DNA of 13,986 nt from Oxalobacteraceae bacterium (lineage in GTDB: Bacteria; Pseudomonadota; Gammaproteobacteria; Burkholderiales; Burkholderiaceae_D): positions 1 to 13,986 of the forward strand of contig DPRS01000045.1 in NCBI GenBank assembly GCA_003537575.1. Direction: 5' to 3'. Both the position numbers and the translations under genes were made by a program. This document shows positions 1 to 6,067 of the stretch, piece by piece (position 1 is the stretch's first letter; each line of letters starts with the position of its first letter). The notes under the pieces were generated by a model. The model did no database searches and had not been told where the DNA came from. It saw only the letters and a program-made list of their open reading frames with translations.

Positions 1-1
1 C

Positions 2-304
2 ACGATTAAGGTACTGAATGTTCCCAAAGACAACCGATTCCATGTGATCTCCGAACACGCGAGTACAAACTTGCTGATTGACCCAGGCTACTATGGGATT
101 CACAGAAGCGAAAACGCCATCATCATCCAGGTCACGCTGAACGAGGGGCGCGCGACGCTGGAACTGAAGAAGGCGTACTACCAGGCTTTGGCGGATGGGT
201 TGCACGAGCGACTGGACATGCGCCGTGAAGACGTCTTCATTAACCTGGTCGAGGTGAAAAAGGAAAACTGGTCCTTGGGCAATGGCGAAGCCCAATATGC
301 CTGA
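2..304 (+). CDS. Tautomerase family protein, 5' truncated by window edge
   Basis: The reading frame is open from base 2, so the gene starts outside the window; the GTG at 44 is internal, because the residues before it (TIKVLNVPKDNRFHV) fit the family. The visible 100 residues match the C-terminal three quarters of Tautomerase_2-type proteins (4-oxalocrotonate tautomerase superfamily, usually about 125-130 residues): the VISEH segment, YDP/IDPGYYGI-like segment, the IIQVTLNEGR strand and the conserved ending FINLVEVKKENWSLGNGEAQYA-like tail. Such enzymes act in the cytosol and use an N-terminal proline as catalytic base for keto-enol chemistry; that proline lies off the left edge and cannot be checked. 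The true substrate is not known. Family call is firm, function only general. Confidence 0.85.
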   Translation, partial: TIKVLNVPKDNRFHVISEHASTNLLIDPGYYGIHRSENAIIIQVTLNEGRATLELKKAYYQALADGLHERLDMRREDVFINLVEVKKENWSLGNGEAQYA

Positions 305-335
305 TGAAACGGATGGGCTGAGGGCGCAGTTTGGA

Positions 336-366
336 GCCGGCGTCAACCGTAAATTCCTTCGCCGGC
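336..366. repeat. Inverted repeat between convergent genes
   Basis: GCCGGCG at 336-342 and CGCCGGC at 360-366 form a perfect 7-bp stem with a 17-base loop; GGA (333-335) and TCC (368-370) can extend it past a one-base bulge. It lies between the ends of the tautomerase gene (304) and the GST gene (392, minus strand), where a shared terminator would be expected, but no T-run follows on either strand. It may be a weak or Rho-assisted terminator. Confidence 0.4.
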
Positions 367-391
367 ATCCAAGGTGACTGTGAGTGAGTGT

Positions 392-1057
392 TCAGGCTGT
401 AACAGCAAATCGCTGTGCAAGCACGCTATGTTGTTTCATCACGAACTGGCGCAGCATGGATGCATAATTGGCGCTCACAGCATTTTCAACGGATGGGCGC
501 TTGGATAGTGCAAGCCGCCACGCGCGCACCTTCGGTGTATTCGCAAAGAATGTAATTCCACTTACTTCATCAAAGACATCGAAATACCGGAACACCGGTG
601 CAAACGCCGCGTCAACCAGCGAAAAGCGTTTTCCGTCGAAATAAGGACCGGCCTGCAGCACGCCTTCCATCTGCACAAAGCGCTGAATCAGTGCATTGGC
701 TGCATCACTGTAGGCGTCTTCATCTTTAGCCATATAAAAGTTCCAGATATTGGCCAGTGTGGCCGACGCAAACTCGATCCAGGCACGATGCCTGGCACGC
801 GTAAGCGGATCTTCCGGATGCAGCGCAGGGCCGACAGTATCCTCCAAGTACTCGCAGATCACTGCCGATTCAAAAATCGGCTGTTCGCCGACCTTGAGCA
901 CAGGGGTCTTACCCAGCGGCGACATCGACAGAAACCATGCAGGCTTGTTGCCCAGGTCAACGTCGATTCGTTCAAAGGGAACATTCTTTTCGCTCAGCGA
1001 GATCACTGCGCGTTGCACATACGGGCATAAAACATGGCTAATGAGTGTGAGTTTCAT
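392..1057 (-). CDS. Glutathione S-transferase family protein
   Basis: A 221-residue soluble protein with the two-domain GST layout. The N-terminal thioredoxin-like domain (about 1-75) has a CPY..R motif at Cys11 (omega/SspA/dehydroascorbate-reductase style rather than Tyr/Ser GSTs), a TP cis-proline at 51-52 and the glutathione-contacting ES pair at 63-64 (FESAVICEYLED). The C-terminal half is the helical GST domain with the SLVDAAFAP segment. I chose the ATG at 1057 because a GAGG lies 5 bases upstream and MKLTLISH is the usual family start; a TTG at 1078 would add 7 residues. It follows the doxX-like gene on the same strand with a 44-base gap, so the two are probably co-transcribed. Likely role: glutathione-dependent reduction or dethiolation of electrophiles; substrate unknown. 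Confidence 0.9.
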   Translation of the reverse strand: MKLTLISHVLCPYVQRAVISLSEKNVPFERIDVDLGNKPAWFLSMSPLGKTPVLKVGEQPIFESAVICEYLEDTVGPALHPEDPLTRARHRAWIEFASATLANIWNFYMAKDEDAYSDAANALIQRFVQMEGVLQAGPYFDGKRFSLVDAAFAPVFRYFDVFDEVSGITFFANTPKVRAWRLALSKRPSVENAVSANYASMLRQFVMKQHSVLAQRFAVTA

Positions 1058-1101
1058 GATGGCCTCGAGATTGGACAAGTCACTGGGGTTCGCGGGATCC
1101 G

Positions 1102-1527
1102 TTAAGCAGTCTTGAGACGATGCGTTGCAGGCGCAGCGGCTGTTTTAACGGCAAACGCGCCGTCGCCCAAGAGCAGGTGGACGAATGAGGCAGCCATCAA
1201 GAAAACCGGATATTCCCAGCCGCCGTTAGGCGCACTGAATACCCAGCCATTGCCGATATGCGCCAGGGTGGCGCCTGCCAATACCGGCAATAAAGCGAGC
1301 GAGACAATCCGCCCGTGCAAGCCAAGCACAATCAGGATCCCGCCTGCAAGTTCCATCACTACAACTGGCCACGCCATAAAAGCCGGCATGCCCTGGCTGG
1401 CGAGGAAACCTTGAAAACCGGGCATCGTAAATACCAGCAGCTTCAGCAATGCATGGGAAATCCACATCGTGCCAAGAGCTAGGCGAAGCAGGAATGCCGC
1501 GTAGGGCGCAGAGCGTTGGTCAATCAT
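1102..1527 (-). CDS. DoxX family integral membrane protein
   Basis: A 141-residue protein with four hydrophobic helices (about residues 8-32, 50-68, 74-92 and 105-122) in the DoxX/DoxD-like layout: LRLALGTMWISHALLKL at the first helix, a GFQGFLASQGMP loop, and MELAGGILIVLGLHGRIVSLAL. Members sit in the inner membrane; some associate with thiol or quinone redox systems, but no enzymatic activity is assured. The ATG at 1527 has TAGGAG 7 bases upstream. It is first in a probable doxX-gst operon and diverges from the LysR gene at 1602, which likely controls it. Pairing of DoxX-like membrane proteins with GSTs under a LysR regulator suggests an electrophile or quinone stress unit (inference). Confidence 0.88.
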   Translation of the reverse strand: MIDQRSAPYAAFLLRLALGTMWISHALLKLLVFTMPGFQGFLASQGMPAFMAWPVVVMELAGGILIVLGLHGRIVSLALLPVLAGATLAHIGNGWVFSAPNGGWEYPVFLMAASFVHLLLGDGAFAVKTAAAPATHRLKTA

Positions 1528-1564
1528 GGCGAAACTCCTATCAAATAAAGTAAGTGTGGTGATA

Positions 1565-1583
1565 CTCTATCTATGCATAAGAG
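1565..1583. promoter_or_regulatory. Candidate LysR-type operator between doxX and lysR
   Basis: CTCT at 1565-1568 and AGAG at 1580-1583 are separated by 11 bases, giving a dyad with the T-N11-A spacing typical of LysR-type sites. It lies in the 74-base divergent gap, where a possible doxX promoter (TTGCTC, 16 bases, TATCAC on the minus strand) overlaps it. An ATGCAT palindrome (1573-1578) sits inside the spacer. Confidence 0.45.
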
Positions 1584-1601
1584 CAATTAAAATAGGCGAC
1601 C

Positions 1602-2495
1602 ATGAAATCATCGTATGCAAAAATGCAAAGCTTGCTCAACCTGGCTGATCTGGAGCTGCTCCTTGCCCTGATTCGAGGGCGCACGCTTCTTGGCGCGGCA
1701 GAAAGGCTGAAAGTCGATTCCTCGACTGTTTTCAGGTCGATCAAGCGGCTCGAAAGGGATCTGGGCGAGGTATTGTTCGATCGTGGACGGCAAGGCTATA
1801 TGCCAACGGATCTGGCGCAAGAACTGGCGTCTTACGCGGAGCGCATCGAATCGCAATTGCAGGAAGCGCGAGAAGTGGCCCATAAAAAGGGAGCGGAGCC
1901 GTCCGGAGTGCTGCGTATCACGACCACCGACACGGTGCTGCATAGCGTGCTGTTGCCGGTGATGGCGCGTTTTGCGAAGGCGCACCCGAAGATCGACCTT
2001 GAACTGATGGTGTCGAATGCCCTTGCAAATCTGAGTCAACGCGATGCCGATATCGCTATCCGGGCAACGCGAAAACCACCTGAGCATTTGGTCGGCGTCA
2101 AACTCGGCACATTGCGTGCGGCAGTCTATGGAAGTAAAGACTATTTGCGCAGCATTCCCGAAGCAAGCTTGCTTGAGGATATGGATTGGGTGGCGCTTGA
2201 CGAATCCTTACCCGACCATCCGTCCCAGAAGTGGCGCCGCCAGCATTATCCGAAGCTTAAACCCCGTTATCGCGTCAACAGTGTGCTGTCGGCTGCCGGT
2301 GCTATCGTCAATGGCTTAGGCGTAGGTATCGTTCCACTCATCGTACTGAAAGACAATCCGCAAGTGCAGACGGTGGCGGGGCCGCTTGAAGAGCTCGATA
2401 CCGATTTATGGGTGTTGGCACATCCGGACGCCCGTCACCTGCAACGGGTAAAAATGTTGTTCGACTTCATGCGACAAAGCATCCGGCTTCCCTGA
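1602..2495 (+). CDS. LysR family transcriptional regulator (divergent from doxX-gst)
   Basis: A 297-residue regulator of normal family length. The N-terminal winged helix-turn-helix spans about 13-72 (LADLELLLALIRGRTLLGAAERL, then STVFRSIKRLE as recognition helix region, and LFDRGRQGYMPTD as wing). It is followed by the linker helix and a periplasmic-binding-protein-like effector domain from about 95 (GVLRITTTDTV, DADIAIRATRKPPEHLVGVKLG, GLGVGIVPL). The DNA-binding part departs from the commoner QSALS..I..LE form, and the protein is collinear with the third LysR in the window (10253), so they belong to one subfamily. The ATG at 1602 has only a weak AGGCG; another ATG at 1623 would also keep the domain. 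Presumed target: the doxX-gst pair, and itself. Confidence 0.92.
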   Translation: MKSSYAKMQSLLNLADLELLLALIRGRTLLGAAERLKVDSSTVFRSIKRLERDLGEVLFDRGRQGYMPTDLAQELASYAERIESQLQEAREVAHKKGAEPSGVLRITTTDTVLHSVLLPVMARFAKAHPKIDLELMVSNALANLSQRDADIAIRATRKPPEHLVGVKLGTLRAAVYGSKDYLRSIPEASLLEDMDWVALDESLPDHPSQKWRRQHYPKLKPRYRVNSVLSAAGAIVNGLGVGIVPLIVLKDNPQVQTVAGPLEELDTDLWVLAHPDARHLQRVKMLFDFMRQSIRLP

Positions 2496-2517
2496 GACCG
2501 TCGCCTGGCTTAAAGTG

Positions 2518-2544
2518 ACGATGAACGACCGCTATCGTTTTTTT
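2518..2544 (+). terminator. Weak intrinsic terminator candidate after lysR
   Basis: A short stem (ACGAT 2518-2522 with ATCGT 2534-2538, or AACGA 2524-2528 with TCGTT 2535-2539) runs directly into seven T residues (2538-2544), 20 bases after the LysR stop. The stem is only 5 bp, so strength is doubtful. Confidence 0.4.
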
Positions 2545-2600
2545 CCGGCAATCTAAACCCCGGAGGAATTGTTCACGATCAATAAAAGCATCCATTCAAC

Positions 2601-3749
2601 ATGGAGAATGCATCATTCAGCCAATTGATCTATGGGGATGAGATGAATTTAGCGCTTCTTGTGTCAGGCAATCCGGCTCAGTCAATGGCATTCTCTACCG
2701 CAATCTACTTGAATGAGATCCCCGATTTTGCAGGAAACGAGTTGCAGCGACTATACGGTCACATTCATTCCTCGCTTCCTTTCATGCAGATATTCAGGCC
2801 TACCGGTCAGGTAAGCACCTATGTCGCCCGGCATGGTGCAACGCCAACGGCCATCCTGCTGTTCCGCCTGGCAGGGCGCAGCGTCGTAGTGCTGAACCAG
2901 ACGATGCAGATTGACCGGGAAGAACTGCGCCAGTTTGCCGCCTGTGTGTTCGAACAGTTTCCATTTGTTGGTGTTATCAGCTTCAAGGCGATCCAGACAG
3001 ACCTGCTGAATTTTCCCTATCCGCTGCAGCGGGGTCACGCCATGGAGGATATCATTATCACGCTGCCCGCCACCGCGGGCGACTATACGGCAGGCCTGGG
3101 AAAGTCGACTCGCAGCAATCTCAAGTATTACAAGGCTAAACTGGAGAAAAATTTTTCTTCTTTCCGCTTCCAGTCTTATGAAAAAGAAGAGATCGATGAG
3201 CAACTTGTCTACGACCTCATCAAGCTCAGCGAAGCCAGAATCACTGCAAAGAAGATCAACTTCGGCATCGATAGCGAATATGCACGATGCATCGTCGAGT
3301 TGACGAAGTTGTGTGGCGTCGTGAATGCCATATGGGTGGACGGGCAATTATGTGCCGGGGCCATTTCCTATCGCACCGGGGCTGATCAGACGACCGAAGT
3401 CATTGCCCATGACGAGAAATACCATTCCTACTCGCCTGGCATGCTTTGCTTTTACCTGGCCATTTGCGAAAGCATTGCCAAAGGCGTCAGGAAGTACCAC
3501 CTGGGCGGCGGACGGCTTGATTACAAGGTTCGGCTGTCAGGATTTCAACAGAATATGGAAGAAGTTCAACTATATCGTCCGTATTGGGGAATGGTTCTGA
3601 ATTGTGATTGGGTCGCGAAGACTTTGTTCAATGCCGGCATTCTTCATTTGAAGACATGGCTGCGCAGTCATGAAACCAGCCTGGCCGTTCGGCTTCTTCT
3701 GCAGTCTCGGTATGTCATGCGAAAAGTCATCGGCGACATTTGCAGATAG
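2601..3749 (+). CDS. BioF2-like / CelD-BcsL type GNAT acetyltransferase family protein
   Basis: A 382-residue protein with the Acetyltransf_6 (BioF2-like, distantly FemAB-like) fold. The signature parts are the basic helix KSTRSNLKYYKAKLEK near 168-183, the cofactor-side strand AGAISYRTG near 252-260, and HSYSPGMLCFYLAI followed by GGGRLDYKVRLSG near 302-314, where family members carry a (F/Y)..G...YK motif. No signal peptide or membrane helix is evident, so it is probably cytosolic. Relatives take part in exopolysaccharide or cellulose acylation and in aminoacyl transfer to cell-wall precursors, but here no polysaccharide gene is adjacent and the acceptor is unknown. The ATG at 2601 lacks a good ribosome site (an in-frame stop lies at 2583); the ATG at 2643 after GGGG is a possible alternative. 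Base composition is clearly more AT-rich than the genes from 4784 onward. Confidence 0.8.
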   Translation: MENASFSQLIYGDEMNLALLVSGNPAQSMAFSTAIYLNEIPDFAGNELQRLYGHIHSSLPFMQIFRPTGQVSTYVARHGATPTAILLFRLAGRSVVVLNQTMQIDREELRQFAACVFEQFPFVGVISFKAIQTDLLNFPYPLQRGHAMEDIIITLPATAGDYTAGLGKSTRSNLKYYKAKLEKNFSSFRFQSYEKEEIDEQLVYDLIKLSEARITAKKINFGIDSEYARCIVELTKLCGVVNAIWVDGQLCAGAISYRTGADQTTEVIAHDEKYHSYSPGMLCFYLAICESIAKGVRKYHLGGGRLDYKVRLSGFQQNMEEVQLYRPYWGMVLNCDWVAKTLFNAGILHLKTWLRSHETSLAVRLLLQSRYVMRKVIGDICR

Positions 3750-3750
3750 C

Positions 3751-3768
3751 TGCTTTCCTCCCAAAGCA
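3751..3768 (+). repeat. Small hairpin right after the acetyltransferase stop
   Basis: TGCTTT (3751-3756) pairs with AAAGCA (3763-3768) around a CCTCCC loop, one base after the stop codon. No T-tract follows, so it is at best a weak terminator or an mRNA 3'-end stabilising stem. Confidence 0.3.
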
Positions 3769-3786
3769 AGTGAGTACCCTCGCAGT

Positions 3787-3792
3787 TATAAT
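3787..3792 (+). promoter_or_regulatory. Consensus -10 box (TATAAT) of the gdx/sugE transcript
   Basis: A perfect TATAAT lies in the gap between the acetyltransferase gene and the exporter. No good -35 hexamer is seen at 16-18 bases upstream (the region reads about AAGCAA), so an activator could be involved. Transcription would begin near 3799 and give a leader of about 120 bases before the ATG at 3920. Confidence 0.5.
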
Positions 3793-3807
3793 GCATTGTG
3801 TGTGATT

Positions 3808-3833
3808 GATGCAGTTCTCGACTGAACTGCATC
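3808..3833 (+). repeat. 10-bp perfect hairpin at the start of the gdx leader
   Basis: GATGCAGTTC (3808-3817) and GAACTGCATC (3824-3833) form a perfect 10-bp stem with a 6-base loop (TCGACT). No T-run follows. It would be the first structure in the exporter mRNA and could protect its 5' end, or be an operator in DNA. Confidence 0.6.
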
Positions 3834-3849
3834 GGTTACCGATTCAACA

Positions 3850-3917
3850 GGAGGAACGACCTCCCCCGCGTTTGGGAATAATGTCCGGGTCGGCCCGGCT
3901 CTTTGAAATGAGAGCCG
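3850..3917 (+). promoter_or_regulatory. Putative guanidine-II (mini-ykkC)-like riboswitch with SD-sequestering hairpin
   Basis: Three stems lie in the exporter leader. P1: GGAGG (3850-3854) with CCTCC (3860-3864), loop AACGA. P2: CCGGG (3885-3889) with CCCGG (3894-3898), loop TCGG. A third stem, CGGCTCT (3896-3902) with AGAGCCG (3911-3917), would bury the GAGAG ribosome site before the ATG at 3920 and shares bases 3896-3898 with P2, so the two cannot form together. Guanidine-II riboswitches are known as two tandem hairpins with ACGR loops upstream of gdx/sugE, and turn translation on by freeing the Shine-Dalgarno. Here the layout and the gene fit, but both loops deviate: one extra A in P1, T for A in P2. 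It may be a degenerate member, a variant, or an unrelated translational switch. Confidence 0.42.
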
Positions 3918-3919
3918 CC

Positions 3920-4240
3920 ATGGCCTGGTTATTGTTGGTAGTTGCCGGGATCTTTGAAGTCATTTGGGCTTATTCCATGAAGCAATCAAATGGCTTTACC
4001 AGACTGGTCCCATCCGTAGTGACCGTCGTCGTAATGATCGCCAGCTTCGGCTTGCTGTCACTTTCGATGCGAACGCTGCCGCTTGGCATGGCTTATACTG
4101 TCTGGACCGGCATTGGTGCAGTCGGCGCATTCGTGGTGGGAATAGCGGTGCTGGGTGAGCAGCTGAACTTCATGCGCTTATGCGCCGCATCGCTGATTGT
4201 TTGCGGTCTCGTGCTGATGAAACTCGCCACTCCTGACTAG
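3920..4240 (+). CDS. sugE: SMR family guanidinium exporter Gdx (SugE)
   Basis: A 106-residue, four-helix small multidrug resistance protein. The start at MAWLLLVVAG matches the family; the frame is open further upstream only by chance. Glu13 (GIFEVIWA), the essential coupling residue, is present, as are Trp16, the SNGFTRL loop, the LPLGMAYTVWTGIGAVGA signature of helix 3 and LGEQ before helix 4. These features place it with the Gdx/SugE subtype, which exports guanidinium ion by proton antiport as a dual-topology dimer in the inner membrane, rather than with EmrE-like multidrug pumps. Its leader holds riboswitch-like hairpins that cover the weak GAGAG ribosome site. It appears to be transcribed alone. 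Subtype call is strong; the riboswitch link is inferred. Confidence 0.93.
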   Translation: MAWLLLVVAGIFEVIWAYSMKQSNGFTRLVPSVVTVVVMIASFGLLSLSMRTLPLGMAYTVWTGIGAVGAFVVGIAVLGEQLNFMRLCAASLIVCGLVLMKLATPD

Positions 4241-4263
4241 AACTCGCTGTATAAATTTCAGGA

Positions 4264-4281
4264 ATCCCATCAATATGGGAT
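4264..4281 (+). repeat. Short perfect hairpin between gdx and the next gene
   Basis: ATCCCAT (4264-4270) and ATGGGAT (4275-4281) form a 7-bp stem with loop CAAT, 24 bases after the exporter stop. No T-run follows, so termination is uncertain. The 3' arm holds a GGGAT that could otherwise act as a distant ribosome site for the ATG at 4292. Confidence 0.4.
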
Positions 4282-4336
4282 AGCCATCTTCATGGCATTC
4301 TGGTTTAATTGCTGTATAGAAACTAATTCAGAGATC

Positions 4337-4702
4337 ATGGAAGGTTTGCTGGTTCTGGAGCAGTTCGTGGAATTCTGGCGAAATCACCCCGGCTTTCAGG
4401 TTGATTCCTTCGGCAATGCGACCTTTCAAGGCATGGTGGAAGCCAGGTACGGCCGCGCCAGCGCCCAATGCACAACGCTCGTGCGCATCTGGCGCTACGG
4501 CCACGAAACCGACACTATCCGCCTCCGCAAGGAAGCAGGCTTCTTTGCGGACTTCCCCCATCTCGACTTCGCTCCGCCCTCGAATGAATACAAGCTCAGG
4601 GGCGCGGACCATGCCCTGACGATATCCGGGCATTCAGACCAGCTGGACAAGGAATTCGTCGTGTCGATTCTTCCCGCCGAGGCGAAAAGCACACGCCCCT
4701 GA
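4337..4702 (+). CDS. Hypothetical protein
   Basis: I do not recognise this 121-residue protein. It appears soluble, with no signal peptide or membrane helix: an N-terminal helix (LLVLEQFVEFWRNHPGF), then mixed strands including VRIWRYGHETDTIRLRKEAGF and a C-terminal part ending in KSTRP. Codon use over most of its length fits a real gene, while the minus strand offers only a shadow frame. An ATG at 4292 would add 15 residues, but that stretch is AT-rich and not coding-like, so I prefer 4337; neither start has a clear ribosome site. It stands between the guanidinium exporter and a strong hairpin and converges with the ene-reductase gene. Confidence 0.55.
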   Translation: MEGLLVLEQFVEFWRNHPGFQVDSFGNATFQGMVEARYGRASAQCTTLVRIWRYGHETDTIRLRKEAGFFADFPHLDFAPPSNEYKLRGADHALTISGHSDQLDKEFVVSILPAEAKSTRP

Positions 4703-4709
4703 CGGCACG

Positions 4710-4743
4710 CGCCCGGGCTTGCACACGCAAGATCCCGGGCGCC
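4710..4743. terminator. Strong hairpin between convergent genes, probable bidirectional terminator
   Basis: GCGCCCGGG+CTTGC (4710-4723) pairs with GCAAG+CCCGGGCGC (4728-4743) around an ACAC loop, with a two-base AT bulge: 14 base pairs, mostly GC. It begins 8 bases after the hypothetical gene's stop and lies 41 bases beyond the ene-reductase stop on the other strand. T-tracts are poor (CATTT on the plus side), so the terminator call rests on position and stem strength. Confidence 0.55.
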
Positions 4744-4761
4744 ATTTCGCGCCGATGCCGT

Positions 4762-4783
4762 AAAACTCAGCGGAAAACTCAGC
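4762..4783. repeat. 10-bp direct repeat at the ene-reductase 3' end
   Basis: AAAACTCAGC occurs at 4762-4771 and again at 4774-4783, immediately next to the ene-reductase stop codon (4784-4786). Two exact copies with a 12-base period; no function is evident. Confidence 0.5.
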
Positions 4784-5923
4784 TCAGGCTGCTTCCTGCA
4801 AGGCCGGATAATCGATATATCCCACCGGTCCCGGCGCGTAGTAGGTTTTCGGGTCCGGCTGCGCCAGCGCGGCATTGGCTTTCAGGCGCTGCACCAGGTC
4901 GGGATTGGCAATGTACAGGCGGCCGAAGGCGACGGCATCGGCGCGGCCCGATTCCACCGCATCGATCGCCATCTCGCGGCCATAGCCGTTATTGGCGATG
5001 TAGGCGCCCTTGAAGGCCTGGCGCGCCCAGGCGAAGTCGAAGCCCGGCACATCGCGCGGGCCGCCGGTGGCGCCTTCGATGAAGTGAATGAAGGCGATGC
5101 CGCGCTTGTTCAGTTCTTCCACCAGGTGGCCGAACACCGCCTGCGGATTGCTGTCGGACAGATCATGAGACGGCGTGACCGGCGACAGGCGGATGCCGAC
5201 GCGCCCGGCGCCGATTTCGGCGGCCACCGCGTCCACCACTTCGAGGGCGAAGCGGCAGCGGTTTTCGATCGAGCCGCCGTAGGCGTCGGTGCGCTGGTTG
5301 GCGCCGTCGCGCAGGAACTGGTCGACCAGGTAACCGTTGGCGCCGTGGATTTCGACGCCATCGAAACCGGCGCGGATCGCATTGGCGGCGCCGCGGCGGA
5401 ATTCCTCCACGACGCCGGCGATTTCTTCCACCGACAAGGCGCGCGGCATGGGCAGCTCGACCTTGCCGTTGCGGGTATAGGCGGCAATCCCCCTGGGCTG
5501 CACGGCGGAAGGCGCGACCGGCTGGGCGCCGCCGATCAGATCGGGATGGGTGACTCGCCCGACATGCCAGATTTGCGCAACGATTTTCGAGCCGGCGTCA
5601 TGGACGGCTTTAGTGATGGCTTTCCAGCCTTCGACCTGAGCGTCGGAATAGATGCCCGGGGTGGCCATGTAGCCTTTGCCCAGCGGCGACACCGGCGTGC
5701 CTTCGCTGATGATCAGGCCGGCATTGCTGCGCTGGCGATAGTATTCGACGTTCATGGCGCTGCCCGGGATATCGCCGTTGGCTTCGTCGGCGCGACTGCG
5801 CGTCAGCGGCGCCATCACGACCCGGTTGGCGACCGCGATATCGCCGATGTGCAGAGGTTGAAACAGCTGGGCATCTTCGCCATGGATGTTCTTGACGCTT
5901 GCTTGCGGCAGGGGTGCGTTCAT
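4784..5923 (-). CDS. Old Yellow Enzyme family ene-reductase (alkene reductase, NemA-like)
   Basis: A 379-residue FMN-dependent (beta/alpha)8-barrel enzyme. Hallmarks are the strand 1 FMN-side VVMAPLTRSRA (34-45), WHVGRVTHP (119-127), the substrate-binding His193/Asn196 with Tyr198 in the HGANGYLVDQFLRDGANQRTD-like segment, and the phosphate-binding end (NNGYGREMAIDAV then VAFGRLYIANPDL). Asn rather than His at 196 is the pentaerythritol-tetranitrate-reductase/NemA pattern. Such enzymes use NAD(P)H to reduce activated C=C bonds and often nitro compounds or nitrate esters in the cytosol. The ATG at 5923 is preferred; the same frame is open far upstream but that part is antisense to the LysR gene. 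About 18 residues precede the usual LFQPL start. It is divergent from its likely LysR regulator. Confidence 0.95.
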   Translation of the reverse strand: MNAPLPQASVKNIHGEDAQLFQPLHIGDIAVANRVVMAPLTRSRADEANGDIPGSAMNVEYYRQRSNAGLIISEGTPVSPLGKGYMATPGIYSDAQVEGWKAITKAVHDAGSKIVAQIWHVGRVTHPDLIGGAQPVAPSAVQPRGIAAYTRNGKVELPMPRALSVEEIAGVVEEFRRGAANAIRAGFDGVEIHGANGYLVDQFLRDGANQRTDAYGGSIENRCRFALEVVDAVAAEIGAGRVGIRLSPVTPSHDLSDSNPQAVFGHLVEELNKRGIAFIHFIEGATGGPRDVPGFDFAWARQAFKGAYIANNGYGREMAIDAVESGRADAVAFGRLYIANPDLVQRLKANAALAQPDPKTYYAPGPVGYIDYPALQEAA

Positions 5924-5980
5924 CTTCCAGGGTTCCTTTCTTGTTACGGGGATGATTTGCAATTTATGCCATCCATTATG

Positions 5981-6060
5981 CCTATTCCGGCAAATATAGA
6001 GTAGCCATGGGAAGTGATATGATTTATTCCTGATAGGAATGGATAGAAAACAGGAATAGG
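5981..6060. promoter_or_regulatory. LysR operator cluster between ene-reductase and lysR
   Basis: In the 144-base divergent gap, ATTCC-TGATA-GGAAT (6026-6040) is a perfect dyad containing T-N11-A (T6027, A6039), the classical LysR-type site. Further related half sites flank it: CCTATTCC at 5981-5988 and its exact reverse complement GGAATAGG at 6053-6060, the latter also giving the ribosome site of lysR. This pattern fits recognition and activation sites used for both autoregulation and control of the reductase. Confidence 0.6.
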
Positions 6061-6067
6061 TGTCGTC

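Noticed and set aside
3806..3919. N-terminal extension of the guanidinium exporter by 38 residues
   Set aside because: Gdx proteins start at MAW-like sequences with Glu13 in place; the extra region is hairpin-rich leader RNA.
5084..6004. 306-residue plus-strand ORF over the ene-reductase gene
   Set aside because: Antisense shadow of a certain gene; no family features.
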